The translations under genes and the position numbers were made by a program. The notes under the pieces were generated by a model, which saw only the letters and a list, made by a program, of their open reading frames with translations, was not told where the DNA came from and searched no databases. 64,000 nt of DNA, taken from assembly GCF_033439725.1 (NCBI RefSeq), contig NW_026944385.1:3877001-3941000 (forward strand). The letters run 5' to 3'. Of the stretch, positions 36,925-48,968 are shown in pieces (position 1 is the stretch's first letter; each line of letters begins with the position of its first letter). Origin of the DNA: Neurospora tetraspora (Eukaryota > Ascomycota > Sordariomycetes > Sordariales > Sordariaceae).

Positions 36925-39498
36925 ATGGACGGCTCACTGGACTTCAAGACCTTGAGGGAATCGCTCCAGGCCGCCCTGGTTGCCACGACCCGAACCGCCA
37001 ACTCGATTGCCAGCGAGGATCTTCAGTTCCAGCGCACCGTCAACCCGACTGTCGGTAGTCAGCTCGACAACAGCTCCGGCCGCCTCCTGTCCCTTGCCAA
37101 CGGGCTCCTAAAGTCGACTGCCAATCTCACCGGCCAGAAGGTTGGCGCTCTTGAAGATGCCGACGATGTGGACATTCAGTGGCGGAACATTGTCGACGTG
37201 ATCGACTCGCTGCTCGAGAAAGCCGACACCTGCCTCGACGAGTACACCGGATTGATCAAGCGGAAGGATGCGCCCACCACCGCCGACCAGGGTCGCACTC
37301 AGAAGCGCGTCAAGTCGTCCAACGATCGTCTTGACTGGTCATTGAAGAGAGCCAACATTCTCAAACCCCAGAACAATTTCGAGAAAAAGGTCGATAACTT
37401 CGCTACCGGCCCTTGGAAGCCCCTGTTGTCGTCCAAGCCTCATGCCAAGGTGTCACTGGAGGACAGCTTGACAACATTTGTCGACAATGACAACAACACA
37501 CAGTACGTCGACCTTCCATTCTCGAAATCATAGCAGCATGTCGCTAACATGAACGTTTTAGATACCAGCATCCCTACGAAACCGAGATCAAGACGACACC
37601 GTATCCTGAGCATGTGTACAAGAAGCGAGAACCGAAGGAGTACCTTCCCGTCGATTCGACATCCGCCATATGGGTTGATACTTACGAGGGCGTCTTGGAG
37701 ATGTTGGAAGAGCTCAAGCAGGCCAAGGAAATTGCGCTTGACTTGGAGCATCACGATTTCAGGTCTTACACCGGACTCCTTTCGCTCATGCAGATCAGTA
37801 CCAGAGAGAAGGATTGGGTGATTGATACTCTTCAACCTTGGAGGCATAAGCTTGAGGTTCTGAATGAGGTCTTTGCGAACCCCAACATTGTCAAGGTGAG
37901 ACACACCTCGACCATATGCCGTCACTGTTTTCTCGACTAACTTGACCCAGGTTCTTCACGGTGCTTTTATGGATGTCATCTGGCTGCAGAGAGATCTCGG
38001 TCTTTACGTTGTCGGACTTTTCGATACATATCATGCTTGCGCCGTTCTCGGATACCCTGGAAGGAGCTTGGGATACCTGCTTAGCAAGTTTGCCGAGTTC
38101 GAAGCCGACAAAAAGTATCAGCTTGCAGACTGGCGCATCAGACCTCTTCCCGAGGAGATGTTCTACTATGCGCGTTCCGATACCCACTACCTGCTCTACA
38201 TTTTCGACATGCTCATCAATGAACTCGTGGAGCGCTCAACACCCGGAAAGCCGAAGCCTGACCTTCTCGAGCAGGTTCTCGAGAGGTCAAAGGATGTCGC
38301 CCTGCAACGATACGAAAACCCTTCCTACAACGTCGAAACCGGCCAAGGACCCCGCGGGTGGTATAATGTGCTGCTGAAGTCCCCAACACTCTACAACAGC
38401 GAGCAATTTGCCGTCTACAAGGCTGTGCATAAATGGCGCGACGACTTGGCTCGCCGTGAGGACGAGAGCCCGCCGTTCTTCATGACACAGCAGGTTCTTG
38501 CCGACATTGCCCGGATACTCCCGACCGACAAGAAGGCTCTGTGGAGTATTCTGGATAGCAATGCCAAGGGCCTCAAGCCTCATCTGGATGAGCTGTTCGA
38601 CGTCATTCAGAAGGCCAAGGAAGCTGGAGTGAATGGTCCCAAGATGATGGATATCTTCAAGAGCGACTCATCCAGCCTTGCTCCCGCCAAGGTTGCCGCG
38701 GTCATCGCCGACGATAGCGACATTCCGGACGTCAAGGAGCTCAAGGCTGACCGGTCCCAGTTCTGGGGCGGCGTCACTTTGAGCTCGGTTTGGGACGGCA
38801 CGGCCGCGAAGACTGCCAAGCTTGACGGCATGTTGGAGATCACCCTCCCTTATCCCGCCGATTTCATGGACGGAACCGCGACTGAGATGGAGGTTGATCA
38901 ACCAGAGGAGACGGCGCCAGAGCCCCAGCCGGTGCCGGAACAGGTGATAGTCAACCAGGAATTCACTCTCAGGAGCGGAGGCAAGCGCAAGCGCGAGGAA
39001 GAGTCCGAGGAGGAAGAGGAGGCCTCGGATGCCGAAATGGAGGATTCCGCGCCTCAGACCGAAACCGATGCGCAAACTGGTGGCGAGGCCGAGGGTGACG
39101 ATTCTGACGAGGAAGAGGAGGAGGAGGAAGAAGCAAGCGACAAGTCATCCAAGAAATCCAAGAAGGCTGCCAGGAAGGAGAAGAAGAAGCAGGCCAAGGA
39201 AGCTCTCAGGGCCCAGCGAAGGGCAGAGAAGGCCGCCAAGAAGGAGGCAAAGAAGAAGGCCCAGGAGGAAGCTGCTGCTGCCGCTAAGCAGGCGGAGAGT
39301 GAGGAGGAGAAGGAAGATCAACCGTTTGATTACTCCCAGGCTGCGTCGGTGTTGCGTGCTCGCAAGACTCAGGAGGACGTCAAGAAGGCGAATAAGAGGT
39401 TTAACCCGTATGGCAACAAGTCTAAGGAAGGACCTAAGGGCGCAAGAGCGCATTACTCGGCCAAGGCGGCTGGCAGGACGGCTACGTTCAAGAAGTGA
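36925..39498 (+). CDS. rrp6: Nuclear exosome 3'-5' exoribonuclease Rrp6
   Basis: Rrp6 is the distributive exonuclease of the nuclear RNA exosome, trimming rRNA and snoRNA precursors and degrading aberrant RNA. Three exons (36925-37502, 37562-37895, 37951-39498) with introns of 59 and 55 nt give 819 residues. I prefer the ATG at 36925 (CAAAATGG) because the PMC2NT domain begins directly after it (SLDFKTLRESLQAALVATT). The DEDD-Y nuclease follows: Exo I at about residue 253 (DLEHHD), Exo II (LHGAFMDVIWLQRDLG, then LFDTYHA) and Exo III (YARSDTHYLLYIFD). The HRDC domain is next (FAVYKAVHKWRDDLARRED). The C-terminal part alternates acidic and lysine-rich runs (KSSKKSKKAARKEKKK), fitting the nuclear localisation and RNA-binding lasso. 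All catalytic acids are present. Confidence 0.96.
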
Positions 39499-41228
39499 GG
39501 TGGGATCAGCGGGTGAGGGAGCTGGAGTGTTAAGACGGGCACATGGGATAGGTTATGGGTGGTTATTGTTGTGTTGGTCACTGAAGCTAGATGTTTGTTG
39601 CTCGGACTATGAGGTACCTCGGTGTGTTCAGTATATCAGAGAAGAAGAAAGAAATAAATGGTCAAAAGGAATGGATATCCAGCATTAACCGATGACGGCC
39701 AAGAGCCGTCGAGCTTGCATCCTGTCCTACAAAACCTTGAGTTACAAACATTGCATCAAACCGTGCAAAGTCTGAAAGGTAACGCACAACGACCGGTGAG
39801 AGTATTTATATCCTTTTATCTCTGCATGTCTCACCTCACGCAATCAACTACACCTACATTTTGGCCAAAGTGGTTGCTGCTATCCGACTCAAGTTTTCAT
39901 GTATCTGATGGTATCACGAAGTCTCACGAGGTGAGGCGGGAGGGATCCGCGGTGGTCATGAGAGCCAGCCGACAGACCAACCTATCAACACTTTCGAGAT
40001 CTCGTGAATGGCGTTCGTTCCCTTTGGTCAAAACGTATCCCGTTCTTGCACTGCTTATAAGAGGGGAGTAATATTGTAGTATTCCGGGAACATACCTATA
40101 TACATACACTACATAGGTACTCTACAACTACTTCCTGAGGCGACCTATAACGGGAACCCTCGAAGCGCCACCAGCGGTTCTATGTTGTCCTGCTTTTCCA
40201 GGATTTTTTATGCTACCTGCGAGCTCAAGGCTCTATCCGATGCTGGCATGCTGCAACGGACAGGGACGCGGGCATCCTGCTGCTGCGGCATGTCGCGTGG
40301 GCATTGCAGGATTTAGTGTAGGTACCTAGGTTGTCCAGGTGGTGGTGGGCGTTGCTGAGGCAATCCAGGCAGTTCGCTTGCAGTTGCTGACCATGCCTCC
40401 ATCCCTGGTGGTTGCCAAGGAGAGACACCAGATGGATGGCGATCATTGATGATGGTCGGTACCGAAATAAACTAGGGTTCATGATGGGGCTTGCAGCTCG
40501 CGGGGGCAGCTCTCCGAGGCAATTGCGGAGACTGCCACTGCTAAGCTCGGCGCATGCCATAACAGGGTCTCTCCACTAACATCAGATGCCATGTGACAAC
40601 CGAGTTACACAAAGTTCAGCTGCGACTTTTCCCTCGAACTGAACAATTTCATTGTCACTCCGTCGCCGAAGAAACAAAGGGCGGAATCTTTTGGCGCGCC
40701 ACCTGCTTTGGCAAGATCGGCATTGTTCGCGTTGAATCTGCTAGTCCATTTGGCTTGCTTCTTGCACCTTCTTGTTTGTGCTTCTTACCTATGCTCCTTT
40801 GATATACAACTAGCACCCTGACTCCTCGAGCTTTCCTCTCCCGCCCACCAAGCACCAACCTCAAAAGATCGCCGCTGGACAGCCTTGTCTTTCCAACAAA
40901 CAAGAGCCATTCACTGTTATTCCCAGCCGCTTCCATTGGTCACCCTCCGTTCGACTTTAATAGGGCTAGCCTTCCAGCTCATCGTGCCATCCCATCCGCC
41001 GACAGCCTACAGCCTACACGATCCCACCTTCGCTTTCCCCCTCCAAGCACCGCAGTGGACCCGACCTTGACGTGTCTGCGTGGCAGAGTCCCCGAGGCCG
41101 CCGGTGCCTTCGTCAGAAGCCTCTCACTTGCCGGACTTGGTCACCGCAGTAGCCTCTGGCACCGTCGACCGATTTGCGCATCGAATTACACCGTTCCTCG
41201 CCGACGTCATATTTATAGCGTCCCCACC
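39499..41228. other. Intergenic: Rrp6 3' side and PTP promoter/leader
   Basis: 1.7 kb with no convincing gene. The stretch 40800-41228 is rich in C and T and probably forms the phosphatase leader. Frames read without ATG (from 41055) add no recognisable sequence to the phosphatase. Confidence 0.4.
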
Positions 41229-43022
41229 ATGGACCACTTTCCGCGACTACGCCCGCATCGGCGCAAAAGAGACATCACCGCTCCCAGTTTGATCACCACG
41301 CCCACCACCACCAAGTCAGATAATACTTCTGAGAAGACCGAGTCTCCTTCGGCTGAACTACACACTCGCACCGCTGCTCCTTTGCTACGCCCAGTCCGTA
41401 AGCTCAGTCCCTTTCGAGTATTTTCACGTTCTTCCAAGAGAGCCCGCGAATCCTCTCCCGGTTCGCACAAACAGACACCGACTGCCGCCGCCGTTATGGC
41501 CCCCAACGGTACCGCAGACCATCCTGCTTCGCCGGCCGAGAGCAAGACGTCTTTAGGGCAACAAGTCAAGAAGGGGGACCGGCCCAAGATCCCTTCTTTC
41601 CTGGAACTCAATGAAAATGGTAAGCTCCCTGGCTCGCCTCTGCCGCTCTCGCCTTCTCTCCAAGACATACACACTAACCTGCCCTTTTCACGTTTCACAG
41701 AAATCGAAAACAAGTTCCAAGAGATCATCTGGCTCGAGCGCAAGCGCATCCTAGAAGCGACACAGAACCCCTCTCGAGATTTCCGCTGGGCCCGCGTAAT
41801 GGGACCACACCTTCGACAGCTCGACAGATACGGCAACATACAACCCTGGCACAATAACCGAATCAAGCTTCAGGTGCCTGAGGGCAAGATCGACTACATC
41901 AATGCCTCGCCCATTGTCCTGAACCCGACGGTTCTCACCACGGCCGATGGGGAGACGAGTAACACACAAGAGCCGGATCGCTACATCGCCATGCAGGGCC
42001 CTAAACGGTGTACAACCGACCATGTATGGCGCATGGCAGTTGAGCAGCTCGAGAGCCCCGGCGTGATCGTCATGTTGACCGAGACCCACGAGGGCGACTA
42101 TGAGAAATGTTATCAGTACTTTCCCCGGACGCCGGAGGATCCTCCACTGGAAATCAACGAGCGGGACGAGTTCGGCGATGGCTTCCGCGCCACAGTTCGG
42201 TGCACAGGGATCGAGGATACACCGGCCGGCGATGCCATTGAGCTTCGCAAGATGGTGATTCGTGTGCACAAGCCGGTTCCCAGGAAGAGCGTAGACAGCA
42301 AGAGCAACGGATCCCAGAGCAAGAGGCAAACCCCAGAACCGGAAAGCGCAACCACCGAGGAACCCAATATCACGTCGCCTTTGACCCAGATGGCAAAGGA
42401 GACGGAAGCAAACCTCACGATCAGCGAACCAGAAGAGACGGTGGGCCGGAACTCTGGAGAGGAGGAAGTCGAAGAGCGCATTGTGTGGCACTTCCTCTAC
42501 AAGAAGTGGCCCGACTTTGGCGTCCCGGATTTCGCCGATCTCGACAGCTTCTTTATGCTCATGGGCCTATCTCGAGAGAAGAATGCCGGCCCCCACAACC
42601 CTCGCATCGTCCACTGCAGCGCGGGCGTTGGCCGCAGCGGTACCTTCATAGCGCTGGAGCACCTCATGCGGGAGCTGGACGCGGGAGTGTTGGAGAACTG
42701 GGACGAGCGCACCGCTGGCGGCGAGTCCGAGTCGCCTTCTGCAAGGACGTCGCAGGAGGAAGTCATGTCACCCACCAGCAGCACAATGGGCGGAGAGGAT
42801 AACGACTTGATTTTCCAGGTGGTCAATCAGCTCAGAGAGCAGCGGAAGACCATGGTGCAGGCCGAGAGCCAGTACCTGTTTATTTACCAGGTCATGCGTA
42901 AGCTGTGGCTGGACAAGTACGGAGGTGATGGTGATGACTCGAGCTCGGGAGAGAGGGCGGCCAAGAGGCTGGAGGTTGATCCTGGTGATCCCTTCTATGT
43001 GAATGGGTACTCGAAGAAGTAG
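41229..43022 (+). CDS. Protein tyrosine phosphatase, classical non-receptor type
   Basis: Removes phosphate from tyrosine, most likely on signalling kinases, as fission yeast Pyp1 and Pyp2 do on MAP kinase. Two exons (41229-41619, 41701-43022) give 570 residues. The 81-nt intron is stop-free and in frame but has a CTAAC branch site and splits LELNEIENKFQEI. The basic Pro/Ser-rich N-terminal part (1-130) precedes the catalytic domain. Visible motifs are KIDYINAS, YIAMQGP, the WPD loop (WPDFGVPDF), the signature HCSAGVGRSGTF with Cys near residue 435, and the Q loop region (MVQAESQYLFIYQVMRKLW). Two Ser/Glu-rich insertions break the domain, one before the WPD loop (about 310-385) and one after the signature (about 450-490). 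Substrate and partner cannot be told from sequence. Confidence 0.94.
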   Translation: MDHFPRLRPHRRKRDITAPSLITTPTTTKSDNTSEKTESPSAELHTRTAAPLLRPVRKLSPFRVFSRSSKRARESSPGSHKQTPTAAAVMAPNGTADHPASPAESKTSLGQQVKKGDRPKIPSFLELNENGKLPGSPLPLSPSLQDIHTNLPFSRFTEIENKFQEIIWLERKRILEATQNPSRDFRWARVMGPHLRQLDRYGNIQPWHNNRIKLQVPEGKIDYINASPIVLNPTVLTTADGETSNTQEPDRYIAMQGPKRCTTDHVWRMAVEQLESPGVIVMLTETHEGDYEKCYQYFPRTPEDPPLEINERDEFGDGFRATVRCTGIEDTPAGDAIELRKMVIRVHKPVPRKSVDSKSNGSQSKRQTPEPESATTEEPNITSPLTQMAKETEANLTISEPEETVGRNSGEEEVEERIVWHFLYKKWPDFGVPDFADLDSFFMLMGLSREKNAGPHNPRIVHCSAGVGRSGTFIALEHLMRELDAGVLENWDERTAGGESESPSARTSQEEVMSPTSSTMGGEDNDLIFQVVNQLREQRKTMVQAESQYLFIYQVMRKLWLDKYGGDGDDSSSGERAAKRLEVDPGDPFYVNGYSKK

Positions 43023-44243
43023 GGTGGTTCGTTAAGTCATCCCGTCTCGCATCCGCGGACTATGTCCTTATCTCCAGGCTTTCTTGTCTGGGGTTATGGT
43101 CGGTTGGGTTAGCTGGCCCGCTGGTTCTCTCTTGTTAGCCTATGGCTAGGGTCGGGTACTCGATGGGCCCACTGTCAAGAGACTAGGAGTTGAGAAGGCC
43201 TGACGACAATAGCCAGAGGCGGTTAGACAAACAACTAATTATCGCCTGCCTGGCCGGGAAGGAATGAGGTGATAGACCACGAGACGGCACAAGAGGGGGG
43301 GTTTACAGGAAAGAAAGGAACGTTAAAGGATGGAAGGGGGAACAGGGTGGGTAAGGGGCAAAGATACCAGTAACTAATCATCTCCTTGTGGACACAAGAA
43401 TCCGTCTTAGATACCCCCGTTGCATTTTCATAATACCATTGCATTGCATTGCTTGTCACTTCACTTTGGGCACATATCGGCCGGCATCTTAAGGTACTAT
43501 TCTCGTGCATATTTGCCTGCCTGTCTGGTGGTCGAAAAGTCATCATCCAACTCGGTTACCTAGCTTGCGCGTCACTCTCTTGTTTTGTGATCCTGACTTC
43601 CCGTGGCAAGTAATGTTTTGAGTAGGACTAGTAAGACGAGTAAGACGAGCAAGACAAACAAGTACGCAAGTAACCTCACCCTCGCTGGAAAAGATCTCTC
43701 GAGAGAAGTGTAAAAAAGTGATATAAAAAAAGCTGTTCGAGCGGTGGCCAGCGAGCGGCCCTAACTAAGCCCGGCTCGAACGAGCTGCTTCTCCTAGGTA
43801 GACCTACAGGTAAGGAGAAAACCCAGCCAAGCAGAAGGCGCGCACTACTACCTTACACATCTGACTGACGACTGAGCCATCAACCCCAGGGGATCTGGTG
43901 ACTGTTAATTTACCTTCCAAACACAGACCTTAAGTATCGTTACGGGTAGAGGTAGCTATCAGACTTGGTCTTGGCTCATGCTATTCATTCACTTGGGACA
44001 AGCAAGATGCAAACATACATACCTCTCTCTATACCTCCCGTCTACAGAAAGGCTCCAAGGAAGGAAGCTTTTAAACGGACCATCACACTCGACTCATCAC
44101 TAGTTCTAGGTACCCGACCGAGTCCCAATTTGACGAGGTTTTTCTAGGGTAGGTACATACAAGACTGTTTTAGGTATCTAGGCAGAACGACGACATGGTA
44201 GGTAGGTGCGCTATCAAAAACTGTAGCGTCACTTTGCTTCGCG

Positions 44244-44247
44244 TGTA

Positions 44248-44283
<36 letters not shown>

Positions 44284-44296
44284 TGTATATATAAAT
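44244..44296. repeat. (TA)n(GTAT)n microsatellite
   Basis: A short TA run passes into about eight GTAT units and back to TA. Confidence 0.9.
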
Positions 44297-44601
44297 ATCT
44301 ACTAGAATAGCATATGTAGGTTATTTGAGTGTAATAATAATATATAGAATTAGATGCGTACCTAAGATAAGGTACCAAATGGAAGAGACGGGACTTACCC
44401 AGGCTACCTACGCTACCCGTGTATAGGTACCTTCCTTTCCGTGTATGTAGGTATGTGTGGGTGTAAGGTAGGTATGTATGTGTGCTGCTTGCTTGGGGCT
44501 TGCCGTTATGTAGTAGTCGCCACTGCCACTTCCACTTCCACTTTACACTTTGCTTGGATGAGGTGAGGGTGGTCTGGGTGATGATACCGGAAGGGGGGAA
44601 T

Positions 44602-44639
44602 ATAGGTAGGTAGGTAGGTAGGTACCTCTAGGTAGGTAG
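44602..44639. repeat. (TAGG)n microsatellite
   Basis: TAGG units repeated about six times, then CCTC, then two more units. Confidence 0.9.
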
Positions 44640-45381
44640 CGCCGTAGCGAGCTGGAGGTGGAAACGACATGAGTGGCCGGACACGCACGGCTCGATGATC
44701 CATCGGTTCGATCGGTTCCATGGTTGTTCTATGGAAAAGAAAGTGATATCATGGCCTGTTTCTGCTACCCTCCTTCTGTGCGGTTACATACTTATATGCA
44801 GAAGCCTACTTAGACGGCACCAAAATGTAGAGAAAACTGGTAGTGTGTGCCGGATCGGATCAGTCAGTTCCCGTTTCGTCCTCGTCGTCGTCTTGTTCGT
44901 CGTCGTCGTCGTCATCATAATGAAACGACTGTGTAACATAACAGCGGGAGGATTGATACCACACACACTCCCCGGATCCAGATCCATGAAAATTGTGATA
45001 AACCAATATACCAAAGACCATGGATAGCCAGCCGTGCATTAGTAGCACTGTGACACCAGACACGCAGCCTCCTAGACTACTTCTGCTCTTGAGCTATAGC
45101 ATAGAAATTTGGAAATGGGAACCGGCAACAAATATATGTAACATGGCATTTCCAAGACATCTATCTGTTCCCGTCCGTCCATGATCAGAGAGAGGATGCA
45201 GTTATAAAAAGAGAGTGCGTGCGCGCGTGTGTGGATGAAAGTGAAAACGGGAAAACGGGAAACGAACGAAATACGGGAAATGGGTTACTACTTTTCCAGC
45301 CTGAACTTGAACATCGGACCGTAGCCCGCGGCTAAAGTGCTGTAGACGTTGACCGACGTTGTTGTTCAAGCCTTGGTTGAT

Positions 45382-45412
45382 CAGTCGGTCGGTCGGTCGG
45401 TCGGTCGGTCAG
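45382..45412. repeat. (CGGT)n microsatellite
   Basis: About seven consecutive CGGT units flanked by CAGT and CAGG. Confidence 0.9.
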
Positions 45413-45769
45413 GTGCCAGTCAGTCACTCAGTGTCTGAGTAGGTACTACATAGGTAGGACCAAACGTGATTTCCGTACACGTCCAACAACTCCGTCGACA
45501 TTTCACCAGTGAAGAGGTACCGGACTCTGGTCATATCATTGCGGATGGGTGTATACGAGAGATAGAGAGAGAGAGTGGTCGTTGGACACAAGACACAAAA
45601 GGTCTCGGAAGAGGGCCTGTTGTCTAATTTCCATCGCTCTCTCTTCCATGGGAAAACCTGAAACTTGCCATGTCTTGCCCATTTTCCATTTTCTATTGTC
45701 TGACAAGTGACAATTCGTTGACAGCCTTAGACTTAGGTCAATATCCGAAATGGTGCATTTGTTTTCCTC

Positions 45770-45795
45770 AAAAAAAAAAAAAAAAAAAAAAAAAA
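45770..45795. repeat. 26-nt poly(A) run
   Basis: Twenty-six consecutive A residues on the plus strand in a gene-free stretch. There is no target duplication or retroposed gene next to it. Confidence 0.9.
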
Positions 45796-48700
45796 GTTTA
45801 TCAAGTTGAAGTGGGTTTGAGTTGGAGGTTGTTGTAGTGTAAAGGTGAAGTCAAGACAAGGTTGTTGTCGTTGACTTCCACTCGTTGTGGATAGCTTCAA
45901 GAATGCAAAATGCCAAGCCTTCTTTTAGTTTCAGGGGGTCAAGTTCAAAAGGGTCTAGAACTTGTGGGGTCTTGGACAAAGGGTTAAGGAAGTCGGAAGG
46001 AAGGATCCAAAACACCACCTCACTTCAAACCTTCCCAGTCTCGTTAATGCCAAAAGAGGCGGATGGAAATTCCCCATGTGCGTTTGGCAAGGGTCACGGT
46101 TCTTTTCCTTCTTCTTCAAGGGTCCTTCTTCGGACTCGCAAGTGACCCTGATGCCCTGAAAAGTTAGAACATGTCAAGCCCAACCCTGTTCAGCCGCGTG
46201 TTTGCCATGTGGTGTGGACGTGCTGAAAACGGGCCGAAGTCTGAACGATCCACTCACGAGCGGTCATTGCTGGATGAGTGTAAATCTTGTCCGTTCGTTG
46301 GTTTGAAGGAGCCGACTGGGCGCGAGCTGCAAGCCCAATACAGACAGCTTGGTATGCTGGATGGAGCATGTGTACCCGTGGGGGTGAAGGATCAGCCTGC
46401 TATAGTATGGGTGATATGGGACGATATGACTATCCTAGACTTTCGGGTAAGGGTTTTAGTGAGGAGATGGAAGGTTTGGAAGGAAATACCGTGAACTGCG
46501 GGTGTCCTCCGTTGCGAGAGCTCGTGTTTGTACGGAGTCGTCGTACCAAGACTGGACAAGTCTCACCATGGAACACTTCAATTACCGACGGTTTATGTCA
46601 GTTGGCTTTTGCTTCTGCGCTAAAAGACGAACGACGGAAACACGTCGGGCCGCAAAAGGGTGCTTGGCACTAGCAAGTCGTCCGGGGCAAAGTTGGAGCA
46701 TGCGAGCCTGCCGAACAAGGGCCTCGGAAATGAGCGACAGACGCTGGTGTTGATGGGCACGGCTGACCTGGCGCTGATGATGATGTCTTCATCCAAGGGT
46801 TTCGAACCACGCTTTGTTTTGAAAGACAAGTGGCCTTGGTGTTTTGCTGGGAGCGGTCATGATAAAGTGTAACGCAGTTGATATATGACAAGGTTGCTAT
46901 TTTGGTGGGTGAACAATGCATGATTAATTGAATCCGGGGTTAAGAAATGCAAAGGCCTGAAAGGTTACTTGTGCATGGATGGAAAAGCACTCTCGAGGGC
47001 GGTGAAGGAGCAAAAGACCCGGATGAGTGGTTGGAGGCTCACTTTGGATGCTACCTCGACGCCCTCACCGGGACGAAAGCTAGGTTGCGGTGGTGATGGG
47101 TTGTGGGTAACACGTCGCAAGACTTGCCTGTTGCGGATATCGTTCGTAAACATGGTTTTGACCGGCGCCAGCATGTGAAACTGTACATGTTTTTATATGC
47201 ATACCGGTGATGCTTGATGTAGAAATGGCACCAACTGCCTTACTACCCTAGTGCGTACATATGCCACTTGTACATGATGTCTACTGTGTATATACCCAAG
47301 GAGCATTTCGCTTGCCGTTGTTTCAAAGTCGAACCGAAGCAACCTGGAGCCTTGTGCTTGTTCATCACGGGCCGCAACCCAGTGCGGTTATGTCGGGTTG
47401 TCAACATGGGCTAGAACCAGTTCGCATCGACGACCAAGTGTCTTCAGGAACTTGAACAACACCAAAAACGTTGCAATGAACCTGCAGAAGGACGATTTGC
47501 AGTTGACGAACAGAGGAGCACTCAACTGCCAAGACTGCCCCACCATTCCATTGCATCGGAGCGGGTCTTTGTCGTGTGGATCTCCAAATGGCATCTTCCG
47601 TTGGACCAATGCAATGAGCAGCATTGGCTGGCCGGGGGAGTCTGCCTGGGACGCCCTGCGACGCCTGCGAACAACAGCCATCCCAGCAGACAAGTCTCCA
47701 GTGGCTCGAGCTCCCAAATCAAGGAGGATCAAGGGGGGGGGGCATATACCCATTCTGGGGACATACCGGGACATGATCCATCACCATCGGCATCTCATCG
47801 GTGTTGTGAGAAACTGGGCCCGACATGGAACGACACTTGGGGCGTGGGTCGGCGGGCCCGGGACTCCGAATCTGGCAAAGCTGATGGTTGTGTAATCCAC
47901 TCCCGGCCTTCTGGAAGCTTTCTTTAAAAGACCACAGGTGCGATCAGCCCTGCCCTGCATCTGCCAAAGAGCTTGTTGACGTTCGAGGCTCCCGCTCACT
48001 GCCGCTCACTGCCTCTCACTACCACTCAACCCTCATTCAGCAAAACTCGTCCGATCTTCTCGTCATTTTATACGGGGACCCGACTCTATCTCCATCGATC
48101 CCGTCTCCATATCGGGTGCCTCTTTTCCGATTCCCGGATCACTGACTACCTCTACACATCTCACTCATCCCCTTTCTTCATTCATATACCGCTACATAGT
48201 TCATACCATCCTCTTACCTCACCTGAAGCTCCTACACCCCTACTCGGCAACTGCTTTGGTAATCCCGTATCCCGGATCCCGTCCCGTCCCGTTGTCCTCG
48301 AGGCAGTCAGCAACAACAGGCCAACCTGAACCAACGCTAGCCACTTTGCCAACCGAGACTAAAGTCCACCCGGAGATTGTGAAGCTCAAGAGCTAGAGAG
48401 GGTCTTTGGGCTTTGCCTCCCAAACTTTTCGCCGACTCACCACCAAACGGTCTGGACTATCAAAATACAACTTTTTCCACCAAACACGGCACACATCAAC
48501 GGCAATGGCACGTGGGGCATTCGCAGCCCGCGAGTCCTTATTCTAAGGTTAACCACGCCCTCGATTTAAAAGAGTAAACTACTTTTTCCGGCTAATGCGA
48601 GGCATCAAACTTTTAGTGACTTTCTTTCTTTACGCACTGGACTAGTCTGCTTCTGGATCACCTCGGCGTGCACCAACGCACCTCAATTTACACCACCACC

Positions 48701-48968
48701 CTATCAATCCCATCTATATCCATCCACACGACTTGCGGCGCAACTCGCCACGGGTCCAAGTTGTGTGTGCAGTTCGGACAGTCCAAGATCACTCAAAAAG
48801 ACGTGCGTTTGACTCGATATTCATCTTGAGTCTAAGAGTCAGTCCGGATTTGTGAGACTGGCTTACAGCAAACGACATCAAACAGACATTATTACGGGGT
48901 TGTTTGGGGACTATACGGGACTATACCCGGTGCCTTGGTTGGACACCAGATAAGATAGGCCAGACACC

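Larger units (their letters stand above)
43023..48968. other. 5.9-kb gene-poor stretch with clustered microsatellites
   Basis: No open frame in this stretch has protein-like composition or a recognisable domain. It contains TAGGTA-rich sequence (about 43790-44640), (GTAT)n, (TAGG)n, (GTC)n and (CGGT)n repeats and a 26-nt A run (45770-45795). The last kilobase (about 48000-48968) is rich in C, A and T and is probably the long leader or promoter of the folliculin-like gene. A noncoding RNA is possible but nothing in the sequence proves one. Confidence 0.5.

Noticed and set aside
45770-45795. Poly(A) run as the tail of a retroposed sequence
   Set aside because: No target-site duplication, no SINE or LINE sequence and no gene-like stretch upstream.
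46171-47895. Several plus-strand frames of 107-165 codons
   Set aside because: They overlap in different frames, have no domain, and do not join into a consistent spliced gene.
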